DNA of 64,000 nt from an uncultured Oscillospiraceae bacterium (GTDB taxonomy: Bacteria; Bacillota; Clostridia; Oscillospirales; Oscillospiraceae): contig CANRFC010000002.1 in assembly GCA_947629795.1 (NCBI GenBank), positions 1 to 64,000 on the forward strand. Reading direction: 5' to 3'. The position numbers were made by a program, and so were the translations under genes. Positions 31,732 to 39,687 of this stretch are shown piece after piece; the first letter of the stretch is position 1; each line of letters begins with the position of its first letter. The notes under the pieces are model-generated. The model saw nothing but the letters and a program-made list of their open reading frames with translations. It did no database searches and was not told where the DNA came from.

Positions 31732-31867
31732 CTTCTCTGTCTCCTCCCGTTTTCAGGGGGTGCGGGCCCACCCTCCGGCGCCCGGAAGGTGCAGGTCCAA
31801 GGGGCCCGGGCGGGCGGAAAAACCGTCCTCTTAAAGTCCGCAAAGCCTTGGGCCGCAAGGGGTCCGG

Positions 31868-33865
31868 TCAGGTGGCAGTGGGGCCCCTGAGCTCCTCCAG
31901 CTCTGCGGCCAGGGTCTCCCAGACCGTATAGAGGTGGGCGATCTCCTCCTCCAGGGCCTGCTGCTCCTCCATGACCTTCTGGAGCTCCAGGTAATTGGCC
32001 GCAACCTCTTGCGCCGCAAGGGTCAGCTCGTATTGGCGCTCCTCGGCCTTGGCCACCGCCTGCTCGGCCTGGCGGACCTGCTTTTCCAGCTCCTTGGTGC
32101 CTCCCCGGCGGGGCTTTTGGGGGGTGCCGGAGGGAGATTTGGAAAGATCCGGGGATCTTTTCGCCGTCCCATCCCCTCCGTTTTGGGCCTCTGCCCCTCC
32201 CTTTTGGGCGTCAAGGGCCCTGTTCTGCGTACCGGACCCCCGGCCCTTGGAAAAGGCCCTCTGGCGGTCCAGCCAGGCCAGGTATTCCTCATAGGTCCCC
32301 CGGAAGTCGGTGATGTGTCCCCCCTCCAGCATCCAGATGCGCTGGGCGAACTCCCGGATGAACCAGCGGTCGTGGGAGACGAAGAGCAGATTTCCCTCGT
32401 AGGCCCGCACCGCCTCCTCGATCCAGTCCCGGCTGTCCACGTCCAGGTGGTTGGTGGGCTCGTCCAGGATGAGGAGGTTGATCTTCTGGCTCATGAGTTC
32501 GCAGAGCTTCAGGCGGCTGCGCTCGCCGCCTGAGAGGGTGGAGACCTGCTTGAACACGTCCTCCCCCTTGAAGTTGAAGGCGGCCAGGCGGTCCCGGGAT
32601 TCCTGGGTGGTGCAGTCCAGGTCGTAGATGAGGGTGTCCACCAGGCTGCGCTCGGGGTGGTCGAAGGTGACCATCTGGGGCAGGTAGCCGATGCGCACCG
32701 TGGGGCCGAAGCGGATCTTCCCGGCGGTGGGCTCCAGCTCCCCCAGCAGGAGCTTGACGAAGGTGGACTTGCCGGTGCCGTTGTCCCCCAGAAGGGCGAT
32801 GCGCTCCCCGCCGATGACCTCCAGATCCACATCGGAGAAGAGCTCCCGGCCCGGGAAGCCCATGGCCAGGTCCTTGACCTCCAGCACCTCGTCCCCCCGG
32901 AACTCCCGCTCGCCGAAGCCCATGGTGAGCTTGCGCTCCTTGGTGGGCTTGTCCACCGTCTGGAGCTTCTCCATCCGCTTTTCCATGGAGAAGGCCCGCT
33001 TATAGAGCTTGTCGTTGCCCAGGAAGGCCCACAGGCGGAGCTTGTCCGCCGCCTCCTGGAGCTGCTCCAGCTTGGCCTGCTCCTTCTGGTACTGGCGCAG
33101 CTGCTCCTGGAACCGGCGCTCCTTCTCCTCCACATAGAAGGAGTAGTTGCCGGCGTAGAACTCGGCCTTGCCGTTTTTGATCTCCACACAGCGGGAGACC
33201 ACCTTGTCCAGGAACCAGCGGTCGTGGGAGATGGCCAGGACGGTGCCCTTGTAGCGGCTGAGGTAGTCCTCCAGCCACTCGGTGGCGTGGAGGTCCAGGT
33301 GGTTGGTGGGCTCGTCCAGAAGGAGGATCTCGGTCTCGTTCAAAATGAGCCGGGCCAGGTTGATGCGGGTCTTCTCCCCGCCGGAGAGGTCGGCAAAGAG
33401 CTGGGCGCGCATCTCGGGGGAGATGTCCAGGCCGTTGCAGACCTTGTTCAGGGTGATCTCGGTATCGTACCCGCCCCCGGCCTCGAAGGCGGCGGTGAGG
33501 GCGTCGTAGCGCGCCAGGGCGGAGCGGTCGGCGGCGTCCATGTGCTCGGCCAGGCGGGTCATCTCCTCCTCCATGGCCTTGAGGTGGTCGAAGGCGGTGC
33601 GCAGCACGTCCTCCACGGTATACTCCGGAGGGTAGACCGGGATCTGGGAGATGAGGCCCACCCCCTTGCCCGGAGCGGTGCGGGCGGTGCCCTCGTCGGG
33701 ACGGAGCTCCCCGGTGAGGATGCGGAAGAGGGTGGTCTTGCCGGCGCCGTTGCGCCCCAGCAGGCCCACCCGCTCTCCCTGATCCACCTGGAAGGTCAGG
33801 CCGTCTAAAATTTTCTTGCCCACCTCAAACTCGATGGTGAGGTCGGTAACCGATATGTCGATCAT
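31868..33865 (-). CDS. ABC-F family ATPase (Uup/EttA type)
   Basis: A 665-residue soluble protein with two ABC domains and no membrane part. Walker A motifs are GLLGRNGAGKTT (about 35-46) and ALLGDNGTGKST (about 355-366). Signatures are LSGGEKTRINLARL and LSGGERSRLKLCEL, and both Walker B motifs end LLLDEPTNHLD or LILDEPTNHLD. An interdomain linker of charged coiled coil contacts the ribosome in known members. Residues 545-600 are a low-complexity Gln/Gly/Lys/Pro segment leading to a C-terminal coiled coil. It may aid translation or protect ribosomes from antibiotics. Confidence 0.9.
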   Translation of the reverse strand: MIDISVTDLTIEFEVGKKILDGLTFQVDQGERVGLLGRNGAGKTTLFRILTGELRPDEGTARTAPGKGVGLISQIPVYPPEYTVEDVLRTAFDHLKAMEEEMTRLAEHMDAADRSALARYDALTAAFEAGGGYDTEITLNKVCNGLDISPEMRAQLFADLSGGEKTRINLARLILNETEILLLDEPTNHLDLHATEWLEDYLSRYKGTVLAISHDRWFLDKVVSRCVEIKNGKAEFYAGNYSFYVEEKERRFQEQLRQYQKEQAKLEQLQEAADKLRLWAFLGNDKLYKRAFSMEKRMEKLQTVDKPTKERKLTMGFGEREFRGDEVLEVKDLAMGFPGRELFSDVDLEVIGGERIALLGDNGTGKSTFVKLLLGELEPTAGKIRFGPTVRIGYLPQMVTFDHPERSLVDTLIYDLDCTTQESRDRLAAFNFKGEDVFKQVSTLSGGERSRLKLCELMSQKINLLILDEPTNHLDVDSRDWIEEAVRAYEGNLLFVSHDRWFIREFAQRIWMLEGGHITDFRGTYEEYLAWLDRQRAFSKGRGSGTQNRALDAQKGGAEAQNGGDGTAKRSPDLSKSPSGTPQKPRRGGTKELEKQVRQAEQAVAKAEERQYELTLAAQEVAANYLELQKVMEEQQALEEEIAHLYTVWETLAAELEELRGPTAT

Positions 33866-33923
33866 GGTGTGTTCCTCTGTGGGTGTATTATCTCAAAGCG
33901 CGGGGCGATGGGACCCTCAGCTC

Positions 33924-35333
33924 CTACGCTTCCTCCGTGATGCTCTTGAGGTACTCGGTGATGGTCTCGAAGGCCATGCCGCGGCTGGCCTTCACCAGGA
34001 CGGTGGCGCCGGGGCGGAGCTGGGCCCCCAGGGCAGGCAGGGCCTCCTCCTTGGTCTGGAACCAGCGGCACTCGGGGCCGCCGGGGCCCTGGGCGGCGTC
34101 CCGGATGCTCTTGGCCAGGGGGCCGATGGCGATGAGGCTGTCCACCTTGGTGCCCTTCAAAAACTCCCCCACTCCGGCGTGAAGGGCCCCGGCCAGGGCC
34201 CCCAGCTCGAACATGTCCCCCAACACGGCGATCTTATAGCTGCCGCTGTAATTGTCCAGCACGTCGATGGCCGCCCGCATGGACTGGGGGTTGGCGTTGT
34301 AGCCGTCGTCCAGGATGGTGATGTCCTGGGCCCGGGGGAGGATGTTCATGCGCATTTTCGTGGGGGAAAAGGCCGCGATGCCGGCGGCGATCTCGGGCAG
34401 AGTCATGTCGAACCGCTCCCCCACCGCCGCGGCCAGGAGGATGGGGTAGACCATGTGCTCCCCCAGGGCGGGGACCTCCACCCGGCAGCCCCCCCGGGGG
34501 GTGTCGATGCGGCAGGTCATGCGGCTTTTCCCGTCGCTCTCCACCTCGCTGGCCCGGTAGTCCTGGCCCTCGCTCCGGCCCACATAGAGGACGGAGCCCG
34601 TCCAGCGGGTGTTGATGTCCTCCTCCGCCCCCCGCAGAAGGGGGTCGTCCCCGTTGAGGACAGCGGTGCAGCCCGGGATGGCGTGGTTGAAGATCTCCAG
34701 CTTGGCCTTCAGGGTGTTTTCCCGGCAGCCGAAGGCCTCAATGTGGGAGTCGCCGATGTTGGTGATGACCACCACGTCGGGCTGGGCGATGCCCGAGAGG
34801 TAGTCCATCTCCCCGGGGTGGTTGATGCCCAGCTCCACCACGGCCATCTGGTGCTTTTTCTCCAGCCGCAGGAGGGTCAGGGGCAGGCCGATGTCGTTAT
34901 TGAAGTTGCCTTCGGTCTTGAGGACGGTGTACTTCTCCCCCAGGACGGCGGCGATCATGTCCTTGGCGGTGGTCTTGCCCACGCTGCCCGTCACCGCCAC
35001 CACAGGAACGTCAAACTCCGCCTTATAGGCCACCGCCAGGTCCCGGAGGGCCTGGTGGGTGGAGGGGACCTGAATGTAGAATTTCCCCGGCTGGAGCCGC
35101 TCCGGCTCCTTCTCGGTCAGGCAGCCGGCGGCGCCGGCGGTGAGGGCCTGGTCGATGTAGGCGTGGCCGTCGAACCGCTCTCCCACCAGGGGGATGAACA
35201 GGGAGCCGGGGCGGAGCTTCCGGCTGTCGGTGTCCACCGCGGTGACCCCCACCTGGGCCAGGGCCTCGGGGTCGTCCCCCAGGAGCTTGCCGCCCAGGGC
35301 GTTTACCAACCATTTTACGCTGCGCTCTTCCAT
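33924..35333 (-). CDS. murF: UDP-N-acetylmuramoyl-tripeptide-D-alanyl-D-alanine ligase
   Basis: A 469-residue Mur ligase that adds D-Ala-D-Ala to the cell-wall precursor. The ATP loop is VAVTGSVGKTTAKDM, with FNNDIGLPLTLL and DGYNANPQSM as family motifs. It follows ddl, which makes its dipeptide substrate, after 23 bp, so the two steps are co-expressed. Confidence 0.95.
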   Translation of the reverse strand: MEERSVKWLVNALGGKLLGDDPEALAQVGVTAVDTDSRKLRPGSLFIPLVGERFDGHAYIDQALTAGAAGCLTEKEPERLQPGKFYIQVPSTHQALRDLAVAYKAEFDVPVVAVTGSVGKTTAKDMIAAVLGEKYTVLKTEGNFNNDIGLPLTLLRLEKKHQMAVVELGINHPGEMDYLSGIAQPDVVVITNIGDSHIEAFGCRENTLKAKLEIFNHAIPGCTAVLNGDDPLLRGAEEDINTRWTGSVLYVGRSEGQDYRASEVESDGKSRMTCRIDTPRGGCRVEVPALGEHMVYPILLAAAVGERFDMTLPEIAAGIAAFSPTKMRMNILPRAQDITILDDGYNANPQSMRAAIDVLDNYSGSYKIAVLGDMFELGALAGALHAGVGEFLKGTKVDSLIAIGPLAKSIRDAAQGPGGPECRWFQTKEEALPALGAQLRPGATVLVKASRGMAFETITEYLKSITEEA

Positions 35334-35356
35334 GGAAGGGCCTCCTTCACGGTCTG

Positions 35357-36409
35357 TCAGTGATTGCCCCGGAGGGCCAGGGAACTGTCAATGATGCGCC
35401 GGCACAGGGCGGGGTAGTCCATGCCCGCCGCCGCCGCCTCCTGGGGCAGGAGGCTGGTGGGGGTCATGCCCGGCAGGGTGTTGATCTCCAGGAACCAGAA
35501 GGTCCCGTCCCCGTCCAGGATGAAGTCGGCCCGGGAGTAGACTGCCAGGCCCAGGGCGTCGAAGACCGCCTTGGCCTGGCGGGAGACGTCGGCAGTCTGC
35601 TCTGGAGTGATGGGGGCGGGGCAGATCTCCTCGGCGGCCCCGGCCTGATACTTGTTCTCGTAGTCGTAAAAGCCCACCTTGGGGATGATCTCGATGGGGG
35701 GCAGGACCCGGCCGTCCAGGATGCCCACCTGGATCTCCCGGCCCTTGACGTACCTCTCCAGCACGCAGCGGCCGCCGAAGCGGAGCCCCTCCTCCAGGGC
35801 GGCGCGGAGCTCCTCCTTGGTGTGGGCGATGGAGACTCCGATGGAGGAGCCCGAGTCCACCGGCTTGATGACACAGGGGAGCGGGGTCTCACTGGTGAGG
35901 GCGTCGATGTCCCCGGCGGTATAGGCCCGGAAGGTCCACGCCGGGGTGTTCACCAGGTCCTTCACCAGGCGCTTGGTCAGGTCCTTGTCCATGGCGATGG
36001 CGCTGCCAAGGTAACCGGAGCCGGTGTAGGGGATGCCCAGCAGGTCGAAGGCGGCCTGGACCCGGCCGTCCTCCCCGCACTGGCCGTGGAGGGCCAGGAA
36101 GACCAGGTCGGTGCCCTGGCACAGCTCCAGCACGCCGGGGCCGAAGTCCCCCTTGCCGGACCACTTCCGGGCGGAGCTTACCTCCTCCAGGTCGGGGGCC
36201 TGCCGGTCCACCTGCCGCCATTTCCCGGGAAAGGGCGCGGCGAAGAGCTCCGCGCCGGCAAGGCCGGGATAATCCTCCAGGCCGAACCACATATCCACCA
36301 GGGCGGTCTCGTGCCCCAGCTCCCGCAGAGCCTGGGCGATCTTGGTCCCGGAGGACAGGGAGACATTCCGCTCGGGGGATAGCCCGCCGGCGAGGACGAC
36401 GATCTTCAT
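35357..36409 (-). CDS. ddl: D-alanine-D-alanine ligase
   Basis: A 350-residue ATP-grasp ligase. Motifs are LAGGLSPERNVSLSSG near the N-terminus, LALHGQCGEDGRVQAAFDLL, YTGSGYLGSAIAMDK and FLEINTLPGMTPTSLLPQ at the active site. It is first in the ddl-murF pair. A GAGGGG site lies upstream of its start and a weak promoter (TACAAT at 36522-36527, minus strand) follows. Confidence 0.95.
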   Translation of the reverse strand: MKIVVLAGGLSPERNVSLSSGTKIAQALRELGHETALVDMWFGLEDYPGLAGAELFAAPFPGKWRQVDRQAPDLEEVSSARKWSGKGDFGPGVLELCQGTDLVFLALHGQCGEDGRVQAAFDLLGIPYTGSGYLGSAIAMDKDLTKRLVKDLVNTPAWTFRAYTAGDIDALTSETPLPCVIKPVDSGSSIGVSIAHTKEELRAALEEGLRFGGRCVLERYVKGREIQVGILDGRVLPPIEIIPKVGFYDYENKYQAGAAEEICPAPITPEQTADVSRQAKAVFDALGLAVYSRADFILDGDGTFWFLEINTLPGMTPTSLLPQEAAAAGMDYPALCRRIIDSSLALRGNH

Positions 36410-36470
36410 ATGGAAGGACCCCTCTCAAAAGAAGTTCTCCGCCCCCGTAAAGGGACGGTCTGGCTTGCAT

Positions 36471-36502
36471 CACAGGCGCAGGCTCTGCCGGGCCTGCGCT
36501 TC
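36471..36502 (-). other. Leader hairpin upstream of ddl
   Basis: GCGCAGGC/GCCTGCGC with an eight-base loop lies in the 5' untranslated region of ddl. No known riboswitch fold is seen. It could affect mRNA stability. Confidence 0.4.
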
Positions 36503-36672
36503 ACGCTCTCTGAGTGGAGCTATTGTACCACGCCAGGAAAAAAAACACAAGGCCGGGAAGGGTCGAAGGAGGGGCTGGTTTTCCAAATGGATCTTCCCTT
36601 CTCATGCAGGAATTTTTTCTGGTTTCTCTCCCTCTTTCCACCACTTTTTTACAGAAAAATCCACAAAAGTGC

Positions 36673-36701
36673 TTGAAAAACTTGTCAAAAGGTGCTATAC
36701 T
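36673..36701 (+). promoter_or_regulatory. Promoter of the c-di-GMP riboswitch transcript
   Basis: TTGAAA (36673-36678), 17 bp, TATACT (36696-36701). Transcription would start a few bases before the aptamer. Confidence 0.75.
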
Positions 36702-36709
36702 CATCCTCG

Positions 36710-36792
36710 ATGAAAATAGTGGCAAAGCCGGGAAAACCCGGTGACGCAAAGCTAAAGGGACTTCTCCGTAAGGAAAGTCAGCCAGCTGCCGT
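36710..36792 (+). ncRNA. c-di-GMP-I (GEMM) riboswitch aptamer
   Basis: Conserved GEMM elements appear in order: GGCAAAGCC, a GAAAA-capped stem (CCGGG/CCCGG), TGACGCAAAGCTAAAGGG with the invariant ACGCAAAGC, a second stem-loop, and the 3' GCCAGCTGCC. It lies between a promoter and a terminator directly upstream of the GGDEF-EAL gene. Confidence 0.9.
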
Positions 36793-36823
36793 AGTGCAAA
36801 CGTTTTGCACTGCGGTTTTTTTG
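36788..36823 (+). terminator. Terminator in the riboswitch expression platform
   Basis: CCGTAGTGCAAA/TTTGCACTGCGG stem with a three-base loop and seven T. Its 5' arm abuts the 3' end of the aptamer, so ligand binding can change termination. Which state terminates is not decided by the sequence alone. Confidence 0.85.
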
Positions 36824-36924
36824 TTGCCTCTCAGCCTTCTCCCGAAAGGCTTTCCCGCCGGCACGAGGGTGTGCCGGAGCAGGCTCGGACAAGGAAGTTC
36901 GAAGTGAAATTGAGGGTGAATCGG

Positions 36925-38406
36925 ATGAAACAGCATCATAGCGGCAGATCCTGCGCCATCCTGTGGGCCCTGGCCCTGGCGGGAGTTCTGTGCCCGTGCG
37001 CTCACGCCGCAGGTCCTGTCGCAACATGGTCCGAACTGGGCGTGGCCCTGACGGCGGAAACCGTTGTCATCGTTCTGCTGACGGCATCAATGGCGGTCCT
37101 GTGGGGCAAGTATAAGGCCGCGGAGCAGCAGGAGGATGAGAGCGATCCCCTCACCGGTATGGGCAACAGGAAATATTTCCTGCACCGCTTCAACGAGCTC
37201 CCCGACCAGATCCGCAGCCAGACCTGCATCGCCCTTGTTGCCTTTGATCTCTCCCGGGTCAATCAATATTACGGGAAAAGCGAGGCCGACAAGCTGCTCC
37301 TCTTTGTGGCTCAGGAACTCTCCCAAACCGTCACGGCGGGACAGTTCGCGGCCAGGGTCAGCGGCGGCGGCTTTGCTGTGGCCCGCCCCACCGGCAGCGA
37401 GGAGGAGCTTGGCGCCTGGGCCCAGTCCCTGCTGAACCAGTTGAACCAGTACGGCGAGAGGCTGGGGCAGGGCTATCATCCCAAGTTCCACATGGGCATC
37501 TATCCCCTCCAGCCCACGGACCGGGACTGCGAAAGCGCCCTTTTCAGCGCCCATCTGGGCTTCCGGCAGGCAGTGGGAGACAATCTGCCCTACACCTTCT
37601 CCCGGCCGGAGATGCTCCAGCGGGCCAACGAGGTCCTGGAGATGAAGAAGCGGACCCTGGTGGCCGTGCAGAACCGGGAATTCCACATGTTCCTCCAGCT
37701 CATTGTCCGTCAGGACGGCAGCATCATGGGCGGGGAGGCCCTCTCCCGCTGGGAGCATCCGCAGAAGGGCCTGCTCTATCCGGGCAGCTACATTGCGCTG
37801 ATGGAGTCCGAGAAGACCATCTCCGCTTTGGATCTGTACATCTTTGAGGAGACCTGCAAGCAGTTGGAGCTCTGGCAGTCCCAGGGCCGGAACCTCAAGA
37901 TCTCCTGCAACTTTACCCGCACCACCATCAGCGGCGACGACTTCATCCCCCAACTGCAGAAGATCTCGGAAAAGTACAATTTCGACCACTCCAACCTTAT
38001 CATTGAGATCACCGAGGCCACCATGGAGAAGAGCAAGGAAGCCGCCTTCGCCAACATCTCCAAGTGCAAGGACCTGGGCTTCCAGGTGGCCCTGGACGAC
38101 GCGGGCTACGGCTACACCTCCTTTGCCGATCTGCGGGATTATCCCATCGACATCGTGAAGATCGACCGCTCAGTGCTCACGGCTGCCGTGGACCACCGGG
38201 GCGCCGCCCTGCTCAGCGGCATGATCGCCCTGGCCCACAGCCTGGGCATGGAGGCCCTGTGCGAGGGCGTGGAGACCGCAGAGCAGGCCGAGCTTTTGCG
38301 GGGCCTGGGCTGTGACTATCTCCAGGGGTTCTATTTCTGCAAGGTCCTGCCCAAGGAGGAGGTCGAAAAACTCCTGGACCTCCGGGACCTCTCCGGCAAG
38401 GGCTGA
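36925..38406 (+). CDS. Membrane GGDEF-EAL protein, probable c-di-GMP phosphodiesterase
   Basis: A 493-residue protein. An N-terminal signal-like segment (10-28) and a membrane helix (about 41-61) lead to a GGDEF domain (73-220) whose active site reads SGGGF (146-150), so it is unlikely to make c-di-GMP. The EAL domain (about 250-490) keeps E271 (EAL), N329, E361, D391, D392, K412, E447 and Q467, the residues needed for hydrolysis. The start at 36925 has GAGGGTG upstream. Expression is controlled by a c-di-GMP riboswitch, giving a likely feedback loop. Confidence 0.92.
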   Translation: MKQHHSGRSCAILWALALAGVLCPCAHAAGPVATWSELGVALTAETVVIVLLTASMAVLWGKYKAAEQQEDESDPLTGMGNRKYFLHRFNELPDQIRSQTCIALVAFDLSRVNQYYGKSEADKLLLFVAQELSQTVTAGQFAARVSGGGFAVARPTGSEEELGAWAQSLLNQLNQYGERLGQGYHPKFHMGIYPLQPTDRDCESALFSAHLGFRQAVGDNLPYTFSRPEMLQRANEVLEMKKRTLVAVQNREFHMFLQLIVRQDGSIMGGEALSRWEHPQKGLLYPGSYIALMESEKTISALDLYIFEETCKQLELWQSQGRNLKISCNFTRTTISGDDFIPQLQKISEKYNFDHSNLIIEITEATMEKSKEAAFANISKCKDLGFQVALDDAGYGYTSFADLRDYPIDIVKIDRSVLTAAVDHRGAALLSGMIALAHSLGMEALCEGVETAEQAELLRGLGCDYLQGFYFCKVLPKEEVEKLLDLRDLSGKG

Positions 38407-38431
38407 TCTCCGTCTGAGGGCTCTCCATTCA

Positions 38432-38478
38432 AAAATAAGGCAGGGGCATCCCGAGGGATGCTCCCGCCTGTTTTTTTG
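38432..38478 (+). terminator. Terminator between the EAL gene and jetD
   Basis: A stem GGCaGGGGCATCC/GGATGCtCCCGCC followed by seven T on the plus strand. An AAAAATAAGG left flank gives partial function on the minus strand. Confidence 0.88.
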
Positions 38479-38493
38479 CCCCGATGTTCCGGC

Positions 38494-39684
38494 TTACAGT
38501 CCCATCGCCTCCATGGATTCCTGCTCCGCCTTGCAGTTGTTCTCCCGCATAAAGGCAAAGATCTCCTCATAGGGCGCCAGCATCGGATATCCCATGGCCT
38601 TGTGGTCCTCCTCGGTCAGCGGCCGGTAATGGCCGGTGGCAAAGCACCTCTGCAGCGTGGCCAGGTCCATTCTCATGGGCCGGAACGGGATGCCGGTCTT
38701 TTGCTTCAGGCTCTCCAGGATCAGGAAGCCGTGGGGGTCCAGGTCGCCATAGTGAAAGTAGGCAGCGTCCGGTTCATTGGCATATACCATGCGGAGAAAT
38801 CCCGCCCGCGCCAGGTTGGGGAACCCGCCCAGATACAGCACGGCCTGCCCGCTCTCCGACATATCGTGATAGGTGGTCAGATTCTCCACCGATATCACCG
38901 TCCTGTCCCGCAAATGCACTCCGCGCACCGCGCTCAGCGCGTTTGCGGCCAGGCCGATGCCCCCCGGAAGGTCTGCCACATGGATGGCCGAACCGGCAAG
39001 CTCCAGGACCCAGCCGCCCTTCAAATAGAGATAGGTGGGATTTTCAAAGAGGTTATAGTACTCCAGGATCCGGTCCTTTCCCAGGGATTGCTCCGTGAGG
39101 TCCGCAAGCACATTCCGCACAATGCCCAGAATGGCCTGAAACCGCTTGGAATCGTGGAACACCGCCTCGGAAAAATTGCGAAGGTACGTTTCCTTTTTCA
39201 GCTGCCCGATCTTCTCCAGGGCCAGCAGCACGTCCCGAAGCTTGTCCGTGTCCCCCTGAAGTCCATATCCCGGAGACCGCCCCTCCTCCAGCGCGGCGGC
39301 GGCCTTCGCCGCAAAGCGGACCGCCAGGCTGTCGGGAGCTCCCCGGACCTCCCGCAGCAGTTGAAGCTGCTCCTGCCGGATGGTCTGGGCAGGTTTGCGC
39401 CCCAGGAAGGAACAGATCTCCCCCACCCGCTCCTCACAGAGGGTGAGCCTGGTGTAATAGCCATGGGCATTCCGGGGCGCAAGGACCCACTTCCAGTCCG
39501 CCAGTGCGGTGACGGCGGCGTCGATCTCCCGCTCCTCCGCGCACAGGTGGTCCCGGTATTCCGGACAGCATTTCTCCACATCCAGGGTCACCGCCCGGTG
39601 CCGCCTGCCCTCTGCGGGCAGATCGTACCCCCTGCGTTCATAGATATCCACCAGACTGTTTAAGATCTCTCTTGTATACTCCAT
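38494..39684 (-). CDS. jetD: Wadjet protein JetD (Toprim nuclease subunit)
   Basis: A 396-residue protein. The C-terminal half has Toprim-like residues: the acidic strand VISVENLTTYHDM and the DLDPHG metal motif (YFHYGDLDPHGFLILE). The N-terminal half is helical (DUF3322-like). In characterised Wadjet systems JetD is the subunit that cuts small circular DNA. It starts 3 bp after the jetC stop. Known biology is from other Wadjet systems; activity here is inferred. Confidence 0.9.
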   Translation of the reverse strand: MEYTREILNSLVDIYERRGYDLPAEGRRHRAVTLDVEKCCPEYRDHLCAEEREIDAAVTALADWKWVLAPRNAHGYYTRLTLCEERVGEICSFLGRKPAQTIRQEQLQLLREVRGAPDSLAVRFAAKAAAALEEGRSPGYGLQGDTDKLRDVLLALEKIGQLKKETYLRNFSEAVFHDSKRFQAILGIVRNVLADLTEQSLGKDRILEYYNLFENPTYLYLKGGWVLELAGSAIHVADLPGGIGLAANALSAVRGVHLRDRTVISVENLTTYHDMSESGQAVLYLGGFPNLARAGFLRMVYANEPDAAYFHYGDLDPHGFLILESLKQKTGIPFRPMRMDLATLQRCFATGHYRPLTEEDHKAMGYPMLAPYEEIFAFMRENNCKAEQESMEAMGL

Positions 39685-39687
39685 CTC

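Noticed and set aside
36805..36924. N-terminal extension of the GGDEF-EAL protein
   Set aside because: It begins inside the riboswitch terminator; the start at 36925 has a ribosome binding site and opens directly at the signal-like segment.
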